The notes under the pieces are model-generated. The model was not told the origin of the DNA, made no database searches, and saw only the letters and a program-made list of their open reading frames with translations. Of a stretch of DNA of 64,000 nt, positions 11,444-22,280 are shown piece by piece. Position 1 is the stretch's first letter, and every line of letters starts with the position of its first letter. Source of the stretch: Isoetes taiwanensis (taxonomy: Eukaryota > Streptophyta > Lycopodiopsida > Isoetales > Isoetaceae); NCBI GenBank assembly GCA_021234155.1, contig JAJEKV010000140.1, positions 646,858 to 710,857 of the forward strand, in the 5' to 3' direction. Made by a program: the position numbers and the translations under genes.

Positions 11444-12160
11444 TTGCTGAGTCGTACATGGTTAGATGCCGTACAAGCTGAGACTTCATGGAAGAAGCGT
11501 GAAATGAACATATTTCAAGGGGAACATAAGGTTACTATAGATCATCCTCTGAAATCAAGCATGGATGGGACAAACAGAAATCAGGTAAATCTAATCACAT
11601 CTCACATGGTTGAAGAGTATGAGCATGTACTTTTATGTGAAAATAATAAGTTTGAGCATTGTCATGAGAAAGAAAGTGATGGATGCTTGAGCAGCCCCGA
11701 GGTTGAGACTTTTCACACATATGAAACATTTTTGGATGATGATGAACCATTATTATGTGAGCTAGAGGTGGAAAGCATTGATATTTTAGCATTTGACCAC
11801 TCTGGAGATACGTTACATGCTTTTGAATTTGGCGACAGTCATGACAACAGTCCACTTTATGAGACTTTCAGATTTGAGACATGTATACTAGTTGAGCAAG
11901 AACTTTACATGCCTCAAATGGAGAAATTTACTTGCTTTGATGGTTTGGCACTAAACCATGAGCTAGAATTGCAAATCTTTGATGCTTTGATGAATAAAGT
12001 GTACTTAGAATGGTTCAGACCTGTGTTTCAGCATTGTAGCAGTATGAAGAAGTCTGAGAATCAAGGAAAACTAGTTCCTTTCATGTTTGAGCATGGAAGT
12101 GTGGAAGAGATGAGTAAATTTGAGCATGACTATGTGATAAAGGATGGGAATCGGACATGA
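11444..12160 (+). CDS. Unidentified acidic protein, 238 aa
   Basis: The frame encodes a hydrophilic protein rich in Glu, Asp, His and Cys, with repeated E-H/F-E themes such as EEYEHVLL, KFEHCHEK, TFHTYETF and FRFETC. No domain is recognised. It begins 24 bases beyond the LTR end at 11419. Its stop overlaps the start of the next ORF in an ATGA, so the two may be one protein split by a frameshift. Length and composition suggest a once-selected coding sequence. Its setting between retroelement pieces suggests it belongs to another retrotransposon rather than the host. Function is not assigned. Confidence 0.4.
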   Translation: MLSRTWLDAVQAETSWKKREMNIFQGEHKVTIDHPLKSSMDGTNRNQVNLITSHMVEEYEHVLLCENNKFEHCHEKESDGCLSSPEVETFHTYETFLDDDEPLLCELEVESIDILAFDHSGDTLHAFEFGDSHDNSPLYETFRFETCILVEQELYMPQMEKFTCFDGLALNHELELQIFDALMNKVYLEWFRPVFQHCSSMKKSENQGKLVPFMFEHGSVEEMSKFEHDYVIKDGNRT

Positions 12161-12429
12161 GCAGCACTTTATCTCAGTGTGCAGCAGCCAACGATGCTCA
12201 TGAAGGTTTGTTTGCATTATTTGAGACTAATAAGTTACCTGGAATATGTCAGTTTAGCAAGTTCTATTACATCACATCAGATTTGCCACATTGGTATGGT
12301 AGTGCAGTAATATTTGAGCAGGTTCTTGGATTGTGGCTTGTTCTTTGGCCACATTTTTTGTTGCTATTACATGTTATCAACCTTCTCCTATTTGAAAGAT
12401 GCTTACTTAACAAGGTTGGAGTTGGTTGA
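12157..12429 (+). CDS. Small ORF with a hydrophobic C-terminal segment
   Basis: The 90-codon frame starts within the stop of the preceding ORF (ATGA overlap). Its C-terminal half has a strongly hydrophobic run of about 22 residues (VLGLWLVLWPHFLLLLHVIN) that could span a membrane. Joined to the preceding acidic ORF by a -1 shift, it would give an acidic ectodomain-like part followed by a membrane anchor. That arrangement is seen in env-like ORFs of some plant retroelements, but no sequence evidence proves it here. Confidence 0.3.
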   Translation: MSSTLSQCAAANDAHEGLFALFETNKLPGICQFSKFYYITSDLPHWYGSAVIFEQVLGLWLVLWPHFLLLLHVINLLLFERCLLNKVGVG

Positions 12430-13240
12430 TGACTCCAGAAGGGAAATTATTACTTAATCCCAGAAATGGAGAAGACCTCTAAGGGATTCAGATTTGGCAT
12501 AGCTCCAATTACAGAGAATTTGTGGAGAACTTTTGGGTTACAGCAGGTCATTTTTCTGTAAAAACAGATGGTGACAGTTCCATAATACACAATCTATCCT
12601 ACATCAAAAGATGTGTTTCGGCGATACGAATCCAACAAGCTATGGTGCGGGTCAAACAGAGTTCTGGAACTCAAGATATCAGCTTTTAAAGTTTGCCACA
12701 GTTACAGAGAGACTCTGGTTCGTCATTTTCTTTGGGGACCAATTTATTTTGTGCTAGTCATTTGGATTTTAGGAGGGTAATTTCTTTCTAAACGTACATG
12801 TAAATGTGTCATTTGGGAATATGTCCCAAGGACCATATTAGTATATTTTGGTGTGGGTTCTCCGCCACGGAGTGGCACATTTTCCCACTGTGGTCGCCAC
12901 TGTTGGGGTGGTCACCACTCACCACACTCGTCACCACTCACCACACTCACCACTATTGAGAAGGTATAGAAGATAGTATACCGTATATGGAGTGATATAC
13001 GCACATGCACGCGTGCAGGATATTTGCACGTATGCATTGTGGAGGGAGGATGATCACTGTATTATCTGAGCAGAGAGAGAGAGAAGAAGAGGGAGATGGT
13101 ATATTGAGAGAGAGTATTTTGCTTGATCTAGCTATGGAGATGATGAATCTTTGTGTTGTGCATTGCCTTGATTTGATAGATTGAGCTTGGATTGTTGGGT
13201 TTTTCATCCTTCTTGCAAGGTTAGAGTTCAGGCTCTAACA
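12430..13240. other. Gene-less stretch, possible LTR remnant
   Basis: No coding frame of note. A GA-rich run lies near 13071-13115 and short CACCACTC repeats near 12900-12955. The end at about 13233-13241 reads gctctaaca, which resembles the 3' end of many Copia LTRs (TGTTAGAG...CTCTAACA), but no matching 5' end was found. Confidence 0.3.
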
Positions 13241-13974
13241 TATTAGCTGATATTCTTATTATTTATCAAGTTATGGGTTTTTCATTTTTTTCTTTTTGAC
13301 GGGCGAATCTATCAAGTTATGTTGATATATGCTGTTGGTTGATCTCTTGATTGCACCTTTTGTGTATGAAGGAGGGGTTAGACACCTAGTAGCCCATTAT
13401 TAAATGATGCTTCTAGTTAGACCCAATAATTTCCATTATTATTTCGGCCTGTATATAGAACACACCAGGATGTGGAAGCTATGGAGTGCTTGAACATATA
13501 GACAATAGGGATAATGGAGAAGTGAAGGAAGGACCCTACTGAGCTACTGACTAGGCTTATAGTCGATCATGTCGAGTGGGCCGACTATGGATCTGACACT
13601 CCCTGGGTTGAGGTGCCACTCTGACTCTCAGAGTTGCAGGTCTCAGCTTGACTCATGCATTGGAGAGTTCAATCGGTTAAGGATGTGTGTCCTCACACTC
13701 CTGTAGTTGCCAACAGAACCATTGTGCTTCGGGAAGGGACTTGTCCCTCTCCTGCCTCATCAAACCGGGGAGATAAAGCCCAAAGTAGTCCCATCAAGTG
13801 ATACCATGAGATTGCATCTCTGGAAGGCTACAACAATATATTTCAGCCTATCTACAAAGTGTGCACATGAGGCGTGGATGGAGTGGTCAACCCTTGCCAT
13901 TGTCTATTGTGAGCCCATGTCATTGTAATGACTTGTTATAAACTCAGTCAACTTCCATTTGAGTCTGAACCAGG
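13241..13974 (+). repeat. Older LTR fragment of the chromovirus family
   Basis: This DNA aligns by eye with the distal part of the LTR at about 14805-15470. Shared stretches include the atgcttctagtttagaccc region, the ggctatggagtg region and the cacactcct region leading to the gaagggacttgt-like block. It stops exactly where the intact LTR begins (TGTGACGTTCCC at 13975). The simplest reading is that the plus-strand element inserted into an older LTR of its own family. Confidence 0.6.
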
Positions 13975-15760
13975 TGTGACGTTCCCTTAGAATATATGGT
14001 ATAAATACTTATATTTTAGGCCATGTCACTATACAAGCCTACCTTAGTATAGAGAAGGGAACATGGCTAAGTCATTATACATAACTTAGTCAACCTTAGG
14101 TATGAAACCATTGCCACATGGTTCCATTTCATTGGCAACCTGCCACAAGACACAACCTATTGGAGCCACCTGGAGCCACATGGCGTGACCAAAGGTCAAA
14201 ATTAGAGGGGTTCCTCCCCAGAATATCCGATTAAAGTTGGAAATATTCGATTTGCTAAAGTAGATGCAGGCAAATTTCCGGTCGAAATTTCATAAAAATA
14301 GTGTCAAATCCAGCAAGTTAGAGGTATTTTTCTAAAAAAATTGGTAAACATAAATAAAAGGCGGCAGTTTTGCTGGTTATCACAAAATCTAAATTCCAAG
14401 CCTGGGTGTGACATGGCAACCCTAACTTACTGATGGCCAAACCCTAATCCTAGGCCATTTTCTGGCTCCAACGGTGCTGGAACCCTGTTCACACTCGAAA
14501 CTACGTTTCGAGAATAGTCTGCTATAGCATAGCATAGCACAGTAGTCTCAGGAGCGTGTGCGCATCAGAAGGAGTGGGAGCTACCCCGAACCACTAGCGA
14601 AGCAATGTAGATGCCAGGAACCAGTGGAAGTTCCTTCGGAGCAGGTATTTGGAGTAGATCTCTTGGTAGATCATCTGGAAGTTAGGATTCAAAATGAGTT
14701 AGCATTTCATATCTCTAGTAGAGCCATTCTAGAACCCTCAGTTTGGATCTCGAACCCTCATCAATAAACCCTAACTGTAAGTTAGATGTATGTGATTAGG
14801 ATTAGATGTTATTCTTGTTATTTATCATGTTATGTGGTTTGATTGATCATGTTTACACCTCCTTTATTGGAAAGAAGGATAGAGATCTAGCCTTATGTAG
14901 ACAATGCTTCTAGTTTAGACCCTTTAGTTCCTATTATATACAGCCCGTGCATAGAGCCCAACAAGCTATGGAGGCTATGGAGTGACTGAGCACCATACGA
15001 CGGAGCCAGTCGCAAGATAGAAGGAGTCCCTGCTTAGCGTGGCTACTGGGGACTTGAAGCGAGCTAGGCTTATAGCCGGTCACTTTGAGAGGGCCGGGTA
15101 TGAGTCCAACACTTTCTGGGTCAATGGTGTTGCCCTGACCCTCAGGAGTTACAGGTGTTGTCCTGGCTCTTATTTTGGAGAGTTCAGTTGGATAAGGATC
15201 CTCTAGTCGCCTATCAAACCACTGAGTTCCAGGAAGGGGAGATGCAATCGTTCCTACCTCATCAGACCGGGGAGATGCAACTTGGAGTAGCCTCGTTAGG
15301 GACCAATGGGTTACATCTCCAATAGCTTACAATCACAACAGAGCCTGATTTAGCCTATCTGCAAAGTATGCATAGGAGGGGCGGATGGAGTGGTCAAACC
15401 TACCCATTGTCTATTGCCAGCCCAAGTCATTGTCATAACTCAGTCTATTCTATTTTGAGACCCCAGCCGTCAGTCTACTTTCCCCACGACTCTAAGCCTG
15501 GATAAGACCTCATACAATGGATGGTGTATGGATGTCTATGATGGATGGATGGTATCACCCTTCGAGGTAGCTGATTGTATTGTTATTGTTAGTGCTGATG
15601 TTTATGCTTATGCTTCTGTTGTATAGGAACCCATAGGACACGAGCGCGCAGGGCACCTTCGTATCTCCTTTGCATGTCCAGACCATCCCAGGACGAGATA
15701 AACGGAAGGCCCGTGCGGCAGACCTTGCCGGATAGGGGATTTCCCGTGGGGAGCATCACA
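13975..15760 (+). repeat. 5' LTR, 1786 bp
   Basis: The repeat runs from TGTGACGTTCCCTTAG to a terminal CA just before the primer site. Its first 500 bases match the 3' LTR at 21749-22241, including a tatggtataaata stretch that could be a promoter TATA element, and the gcctaccttagta block. The other three copies in the window share further parts. Confidence 0.88.
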
Positions 15761-15761
15761 A

Positions 15762-15773
15762 TGGTATCAGAGC
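15762..15773 (+). promoter_or_regulatory. Primer-binding site, initiator tRNA-Met
   Basis: TGGTATCAGAGC is a perfect match to the standard plant tRNA-iMet primer site and begins two bases after the LTR end. Confidence 0.92.
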
Positions 15774-16321
15774 AATGATCTTGGTTGACTATGATCAAGC
15801 ACTGGCCATGACCCTGGATAGGAAGATTAACTGGCCTAATTAAGGAATGGAATGAGAATTCCAACTTTGAACCTCGATAGTGAGAGAATTTTTTTCCCAT
15901 TAGCAAGGTCATAAAGTAGGCTGAGTTATAGACTTGGGAGTAGGGGGGAGAGGCGAGGGGATAGTGAGCCAAATGAATATTCTAGTAAAATTGGAGTGGG
16001 AATTATGCATTCACACCATGATTCCACATAAAAAGGGTCGAAGAAAATTGGAGATCCCAGTGGAATATGGCATAAATCTGTAATTAGCCACCCAAGAACC
16101 ATTGAAATAAAAATTCAAAAAATTGGAGGGGGGATCACCATTCATAAGGATGGCTCATTAAAAGTAGTAATGATGACCAGGAATATTCTCTCAAGTATGT
16201 GTGCATCTTGTCGTTTTAAACCCCATTTTAACCCCATTTTCCTAATTTCGCCCTAAATCATCTTCTTAAGCTCCTAAGGAGATCTCCGACTTAATGTAAT
16301 CAGTTTTCTAATCCATAAGAC

Positions 16322-17316
16322 ATGGCGAGGACCAAATGCACAAGCGTAAGGTTAAATGCCCAAGACCAAGGGCAAGCATGGCGGAGATAGCAGCGAGAAG
16401 TGGTAAGAAGATTCCCAAAGCACTGCGACCAAGACATGGGCGAGGTGCCCAGCAGCTTCGACTCTCGGATGAATCCATCCACACCATGGATGATCGGGAA
16501 CAAAGTATCTCATCAGAATCAGCACAGAGGACAGACGAGATAGTTGCCCTAGGGATGCTCTCTGGGGTTGAAGAGCAGTAGCAACAGCAGCAGTAGAGGG
16601 GCATCAAGCGACGCCGAAGAAAAGGAAGGGGAAGGAAGTGGTAGCGGAATGGGAGGAAGAAAGGGGAGAGAGGGTGAGGCGCACAAAGATGCATGAAGAT
16701 CGTTGGTAAGGGAAGATAGTGATTGAAGAAGAGCACCTGATCAGCCTGAAGACGACGAGTCAGAAGCTAAAGCATGACGTTGAGTATGAGAAGAAGAAAG
16801 CTGTGTTTAAAGAATACCCGAGACGAATAGTACTGCAAACAAAGAGCACCAAAGTTCGTGCAGGGTGGCAGGCTGCAAGTGGGGCCCAAGCCCCCTCCAC
16901 CTCCAAGGATGCCGAAGAGGGTTCATCAAGGACCCAACTCTAAGCATAGCTAAGCTTTTCGAGAAATTTGGCATTGTAGTGCACGAATCTCTTGATTCAA
17001 AAAGCTTCGTTCGAGCGCCTTCTTTGGGAGGTGATGCAAAAATTTAGAACGGACTAATCGAATCACTCCGATGATGGTGCGAGCCACCCAAGAGGCAGCT
17101 GAGGCAGAGCTCACCCAGCTCTTTGAAGAAGCAAATCTCTGCGCTATCCATGCCAAGCAGGTAACTGTCATACCCAAGGGTATGAGTTTGGCGAGAAGGA
17201 TCCGAAAAGATAAAAATTTTAGACTTTTTCATAAAATTTTAGACCAAATTATATATAAACCTTTCAAATTGAATCTAAGAGTGATCGCACTCTGCGCCAA
17301 AGGGCCATCTGCGTGA
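16322..17316 (+). pseudogene. Gag-like region, broken
   Basis: Several short plus-strand frames (16336-16581, 16719-16943, 17071-17316) encode charged, Lys/Arg/Glu-rich peptides in the position of gag. One frame starts MARTKCTSV at 16322. No capsid signature or CCHC zinc knuckle is visible. Assignment rests on location between the primer site and pol. The frames cannot be joined without assuming several frameshifts. Confidence 0.4.
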
Positions 17317-18062
17317 AGTAACCGGATTTTGCCAAAAGTTGCAGAAAATTGACTATAATTAAGATGTAAACCAAATAACTCAATCTACTATCTTACATTA
17401 GTCAAACTGACCATCTTTGGGGACAAAATGGGCCAATTCGGATCATTCCATGCCAAATCGACTTCCAAGAGTCTTGAAAATGCCATCGCATAGATTTGCA
17501 CAAGTTGGGTGAAAAGATGCTAAGATTTCATCCCATAGGCCACTCCAATATTTTCCTTGCCTTGTTTTAGTTAGATTAGCTGCCTTGTCCATTATACCTT
17601 CTAGAACCTAGATTCCTCCATCAGGCAGTTCTGGCATGGAAACCTAGGCAACCCTGATCTATATAAGGGAACCCCCCATTTGACCTTTTTCTTCACCGAA
17701 ACTCATGTTCCCTCTGCTCAGGCGATTTTCCAACTCTCTTATCATCTTTCCGAACCATTTTCTACCCTCTTCCCTACTCCAATGGCTTCTACAAGCTTCA
17801 TTGAATGGTATAATGCCGCCAACCACATCAGAGAGATACCAGTAGAGGAAGCCTTCCAGGTGTTGACCACCTCTTCGACCTCCATGCAATATTGTCGAGG
17901 ACGCCCTTTTACACCATCATGTCCGAGTACGACCAGCAAGTGCTACCTTAGGAAATTGCCCTTCCACCAAGAGGAGGAAGATGGATCTCCTTAGAAGCAC
18001 TTACTCAGGTGCTAGGCAGGAGGTCAAGAATCAAGGAATAGATTTGGGATAGGACAACAAAT
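17317..18062 (+). other. Interior of the plus-strand chromovirus, unassigned
   Basis: A 104-codon plus-strand frame (17680-17994) with an N-terminal MTFFFTETHVPS segment is present but carries no recognisable domain. The rest is AT-rich and stop-dense. It could be gag remains or a small insertion. Confidence 0.3.
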
Positions 18063-19310
18063 ATGCCAGACTATAAAGTTCAAAGGCACATGTATATGTC
18101 ATCTCAGGCAGCCCTAGCCATATTCATGCACTTCAACGCCATCAACAAAATAGGAGAACCATCCATACAGCCATTGGATTTGGCACTCTTAAATACCACC
18201 ATGCAAAGGGACACCACCATGCAGAGGGATCACGACGACCTCTTAATAGTAGATATCTATGGCAGCTCATCTAGGAGGAATGGTGCAGGGGTAGGGAAAG
18301 CAAAGGCGGGGCCCCAAAGGGGGAAGGCACTTCGCTATTACCTTTTGGCCCTAAGCCAAGGGCAGTTGATAGTATTTCATAGGGCAGTTGATAGTCCAAG
18401 GGGGGAAGAGGCTGTCCTCGTAGCACTTACCGGCTTTGGCAAGCATGCCAAGATAAGGAAAACCACAGACCATGTCATTATCTTCAAGAGGTTAGTGGCA
18501 CTATACATTTTGAACTTCGCACGAGGACATCTAAGTGACGCACCCTACACAGTAGTAGCGGCAACTGCACCAGAACTCCCAGCACCCCAATTGGCTCGAG
18601 CACTAGAGGGAGGAACTCCAACGAGACATCCTTCGAAACATCGAAAAAGGCCTCAAGCTCAAGGACATCAAGTCCAAGCACCGACATTGGGATTAGACTT
18701 AAGGACAATTCTAAAAAAGCTAAGAAGGCATCATCTATACACTAAATTCTTCAAATGCCATTTTGCAACAGGTAGAGCGGCATATTTGGGGCATGTAATC
18801 ACAGCGGAGGGAATCTCCACCGACCCGGCAAATATAGAAGCCATGGTAGATTGGCCAGCAATAAAGAACATCCCCGAAGTGAGAAGCTTTCTTGGCTTAG
18901 GGGGCTACTACCAAAAGTTTATAAAGGACTTCGCCAAGTGGGCATCCCCCTTGTCGGACCTCATTAAGAATAAGAAAGTAAAGGATTGGGTGGCACATTG
19001 ACTAGAGAATGTTCAAGTGTCCTTTGAAAAGATCAAAGAAGCCTTGACAATGGCATCAATGCTCACCCTACTAGATCCAAGCGAGGATAAGCTAGTAGCA
19101 ACAGATGTAAGTGAGCTTGCAAATAGGTGGAGTCATGAAGGAAGAATAGTAGCCTATGACTCTAAGAAGATGAATGAGACTGAGCAACACTACCCAACGC
19201 GTGATCAAGAGCTTCTAGTAGTTGTAAGAGCTCTTCACATATGGAGGCACTATTTGCTTGGCAGGAACAGAGCCTCTAGTACATCAAAATGCAACCATTT
19301 CTTGATTTGA
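18063..19310 (+). pseudogene. Pol remnant: RT thumb and RNase H
   Basis: The first frame (18063-19001, 312 codons) has an unrecognised N-terminal two thirds, then the Ty3/gypsy thumb with KFFKCHFATGRAAYLGHVI, GISTDPANIEAMVDWP and EVRSFLGLGGYYQKFIKDF. A TGA interrupts, and RNase H continues in the frame 19017-19310 with a LVATDVSE box (usually TDAS), VAYDSKKMNETEQHYP and WRHYLLG. The reverse transcriptase fingers and palm that should precede the thumb are missing, so the frame is an in-frame deletion product. The minus-strand copy shows the opposite loss. Confidence 0.82.
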
Positions 19311-19537
19311 GGCAGAGGCGATAGATGGAATTTCTCAAAGAATATGACTTTGAGATAGCTTAAAAGCCAGGCAAATTAAATGTGGTTGTTGATGCACTCT
19401 CTCGACGGCCTCTAGAGAGAGTGCATTGCAATGCCATCTCGACCTTGTCAAGTGAATTCGGCAAGAAGATAGAAGAATCTATTCCTTCTACCACGGAATT
19501 CAAGCATATATAGGGTAATCCTTGCAAGAACACAAGG

Positions 19538-20110
19538 ATGTATAAGGAAAGAGAAGTCCTCAAATATTTTAAAAAGGAAGGCAATCTTTTATATCACAAG
19601 AACAAGTCATGTGTACCTGAAGCATCAGGACTAATGAAGCTAATCTTACATGACACGCATAATAAGCCTATTGTCGGCCATGCAAGATTTATGAAGACTT
19701 ACTTCAAGATTAGAAGTAGCTACTTTTGGTCAGGCATGAAGAAGCAGATAGCCAGGTATATCAGTAATGCCAGTTGTGTCAGCAGACAAAGGCGGAACAA
19801 CTTTGAATCCTGGGAGCTTTAGAACCTTTGGCGGTGCCAGACGCCAAGTGTGAAAGTTGTCAGCATGGATTTCATAAGGGGACTCTCAAGGATAGCAAGG
19901 AGCTTTAATGTCGTGATGGTTATGGTAGACAAACTATATAAAGTAGCACATTTCTTGCCATGCCACACCACAAACACAGCTTTGGATAGAATCTTGTTGT
20001 TTACCAAAGAGATTTTTAGATTGTATGGAATGCCCAGTGCGATCGTATATAATAGCACAAAGCATATAATATCACAAAGCAAGAGTCATCGAAGATGTCC
20101 CCCTTCATGA
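19538..20110 (+). pseudogene. Integrase remnant
   Basis: Frame 19538-19822 carries HDTHNKPIVGHARFMKTYFK and YFWSGMKKQIARYI, matching the zinc-binding H2C2 region, although the cysteine pair is degraded. Frame 19850-20110 carries VSMDFIRGLSRIARSFNVVM with the first catalytic aspartate, then HFLPCHTTNTA and FRLYGMPSAIV. The second aspartate box reads YNSTKH instead of the usual SDRDxxF, so the catalytic triad is broken. A stop and frameshift separate the two domains. Confidence 0.8.
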
Positions 20111-20412
20111 TCAACTATAGTTATCAGTGCTATAGTTATCAGTGCTTGACCCCAGATACGTGGTCAATCCAGTGTCCAAGGTGGAAGTTTCTCAATAACT
20201 TCTGGCAGAGATGCAGCAGCTTGTGGTAGAAGTGCGAGAATATCTCTCAATAGCAAGGGCACGTAAAAAGAGTCTAGCAGATAGACATAGAGCTCCCTGA
20301 GAGTTTGTAGTGTGAGATAAAGTTTGGCTCAAGATAAAGGTGAAGCAAGCAAAGCTCCACATCGAAAAGTGTAAGAAACTTGCTTCAAGATGAGCTGGAC
20401 CTTTTAAGATTG

Positions 20413-20720
20413 TCAAGCGAATAGGGAGCCAGTCTTATAAGCTTGATTCACCTGCTCATCTAAAAGTTCATAAGGTCTTCCATATAACCTTATTAAAGAA
20501 TACTCCAAACCTAGAGGAAGTTTTGGAGACTCTAACCTTGTTGAAAATGACAGAGGAACAAACCGAGATTGTTCCTGAGTTACTTCTTGACAAGGCATTC
20601 AAGAAGACACGAAGGTCAGAGTTCCTTCAATACCAGTCCAAGTGAAAACACTTGCTAGTGGAAGATGCTACATGGGTATAAAACATGATTTAGAGAAGCA
20701 ATACCCAGGGTTCATGGAGC
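20413..20720 (+). pseudogene. Chromodomain and linker remnant
   Basis: Plus-strand frames contain a linker with HLKVHKVFH and LEEVLETLTLLKMTEEQ. This is followed by FLQYQSK, a stop, and LVEDATWV in the same order as the minus-strand copy (YLVKWKHLPVEDATWV). Chromodomains at this site direct integration of chromoviruses to marked heterochromatin. The Trp-Lys pair of the core is changed and a stop interrupts it. Confidence 0.65.
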
Positions 20721-20759
20721 AATTCGACTTCCACGTCGCCATTGACTTAGTTGACGTCG

Positions 20760-21200
20760 ACCAGTTAGGTAAGTGTAGTAGCTTAGTCTAGTGCATGGAG
20801 CCTAAGGAGAGAGACATAAGATGCAACTGTGGGTAGCCCAGATGCATCTCAGGTGATCATGGACGATGATGGGATCATTCCAAATGTTCCCTACGCTTAA
20901 ACCTTCAGGGCTATGCGCACGACCGGGGGTCATGTAGCTTAAGCAGGTAATCGTAGGCAATGATGAGATCATCTTAAACGCTCCATAGCCATGATGCACT
21001 GTGTGTGTGCATGACCGGAGGTCATGTAGGAGGTAAGCATCTAATCATAGGCGATGATGGAACCATCACAGATATTCCCTATGCTTAAATCTGAATGGGC
21101 CAGTGATTCAGTGTAGGTAGGTAGTGGTAATCTTGAGCTAGTAGTTAGGCTCAAGGGGGTAATTAGGAGGGTGGTCCCCTTAAAACCATAACTTATTAAC
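20760..21200 (+). repeat. 3' non-coding repeats of the plus-strand chromovirus
   Basis: Three degenerate units of about 100-120 bp each contain a gatgatgg(g/a)a(t/c)cat core and, a little later, atgaccgg(g/a)ggtcatgtag, itself a short inverted repeat (atgacc/ggtcat). Equivalent motifs occur in the minus-strand copy at 2880-3200. Confidence 0.6.
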
Positions 21201-21422
21201 TGAACTAACGTGATGTGCTACGTATCGCAGATCAGTGAAGCATGGAGAAAGGAGCACATCACGAGAAGAATAGGAGTTATAGATTTTGTGCTTAATTATA
21301 AACTTCTAAACATGTTGTTATTAGACTATGTTGTTTATTTTTATGATGATAAAATATTAAGGCTATATAATTTTGTATAAGTATGTAAGTATAGCCTTAC
21401 AATTATCATTATAATTAAATAT

Positions 21423-21518
21423 TAAGATAAGATAAGATAAGATAAGATAAGATAAGATAAGATAAGATAAGATAAGATAAGATAAGATAAGATAAGATAA
21501 GATAAGATAAGATAAGAT
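21423..21518. repeat. (GATAA)n microsatellite
   Basis: About 19 tandem copies of the pentamer GATAA run without interruption, within the 3' untranslated part of the plus-strand chromovirus. Confidence 0.95.
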
Positions 21519-21748
21519 GAATTCTTACGTCCACGGGAACCCAACGAGTTATGGGACGGCATATGCAAGGGCAACAACCCATCTAAAACTTGGGGACTAG
21601 GCCCTAATGCTAATGCTAGTAGTAATTTTGGAAGTTAATCACTCCAGTAAGGTTCTAAATGCTATATTCCTTATTATTGTATCTTGTAAGACTGATGCAG
21701 GTTCGTCACCTTACCATAATGCCGAGGACAACATTATGCTTTGGGGGA

Positions 21749-22241
21749 TGTGATGTTACCCTAAAATATATGGTATAAATAAGTATATTTTAGGCCACGT
21801 CACCATACAAGCCTACCTTAGTAGCCTTGTATACCTTAGTGTAGAGAATGGAATATGGCTAAGTCATTATATGTAACTTTGCCAACTTTAGGTATGGAAC
21901 CATTTACACATGGTTCCATCTCATTGGCAACCCGCCACATGGACACAACCTATTGGAGCCACATGGCATGACATGGCAACCCTAAACTACTAGCAGCCAA
22001 ATCCTAACCCTAGACCATTTTCTGGCTCCAACAGTCCTAGAACCCTATCGTCTGCTGCAATATAGCATAGCACAGCAGCACCAGGAGCGTGTGCACATCA
22101 GAAGGAGTGGGAGCTACCCCGAACCATTCGCGGAGTGATGGAGACGCCAAGAGCAGGTGGAAGTTCCTCGGAGCAGGTATTTGGAGTAGATTCTTTTGTA
22201 AATCATCTGGAAGTTGTGATTCCAGATGAGTTAGCATTTCG
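21749..22241 (+). repeat. 3' LTR, truncated
   Basis: The repeat starts TGTGATGTTACCCTAAAATATATGG right after a purine-rich ttggggga tract and matches the first part of the 5' LTR. Similarity ends near the agttagcatttcgt block (compare 14695-14710). The remaining 1.2 kb of the LTR is missing and hAT-related DNA follows. Confidence 0.82.
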
Positions 22242-22280
22242 TCGCTACAAGAGAATAGGGTTTTTGCTTCAAACCCTTAT

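Larger units (their letters stand above)
13975..22241 (+). mobile_element. Ty3/gypsy chromovirus, plus strand, RT-deleted
   Basis: The element has a 5' LTR (13975-15760), a tRNA-Met primer site (15762-15773), a gag-like stretch, the C-terminal part of reverse transcriptase, RNase H, integrase, a chromodomain remnant, a polypurine tract (about 21740-21748) and a truncated 3' LTR (21749-about 22241). The reverse transcriptase palm with its catalytic aspartates is absent. The gag-side frame runs directly into the thumb. LTRs start TGTGA and the 5' LTR ends CA. Stops and frameshifts throughout show it cannot be autonomous. Confidence 0.85.

Noticed and set aside
12430-13240. A complete Copia LTR ending gctctaaca
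   Set aside because: No TGTTAGAG start or primer site was found, so only a weak possibility was noted.
16322-16400. Frame starting MARTKCTSV resembles the histone H3 N-terminus (MARTKQTAR)
   Set aside because: Similarity ends after a few residues and the frame soon meets stops. The position is the gag side of a retroelement, so it is coincidence.
21423-21518. Possible CRISPR-like regular repeat
   Set aside because: It is an uninterrupted GATAA pentamer run without spacers.
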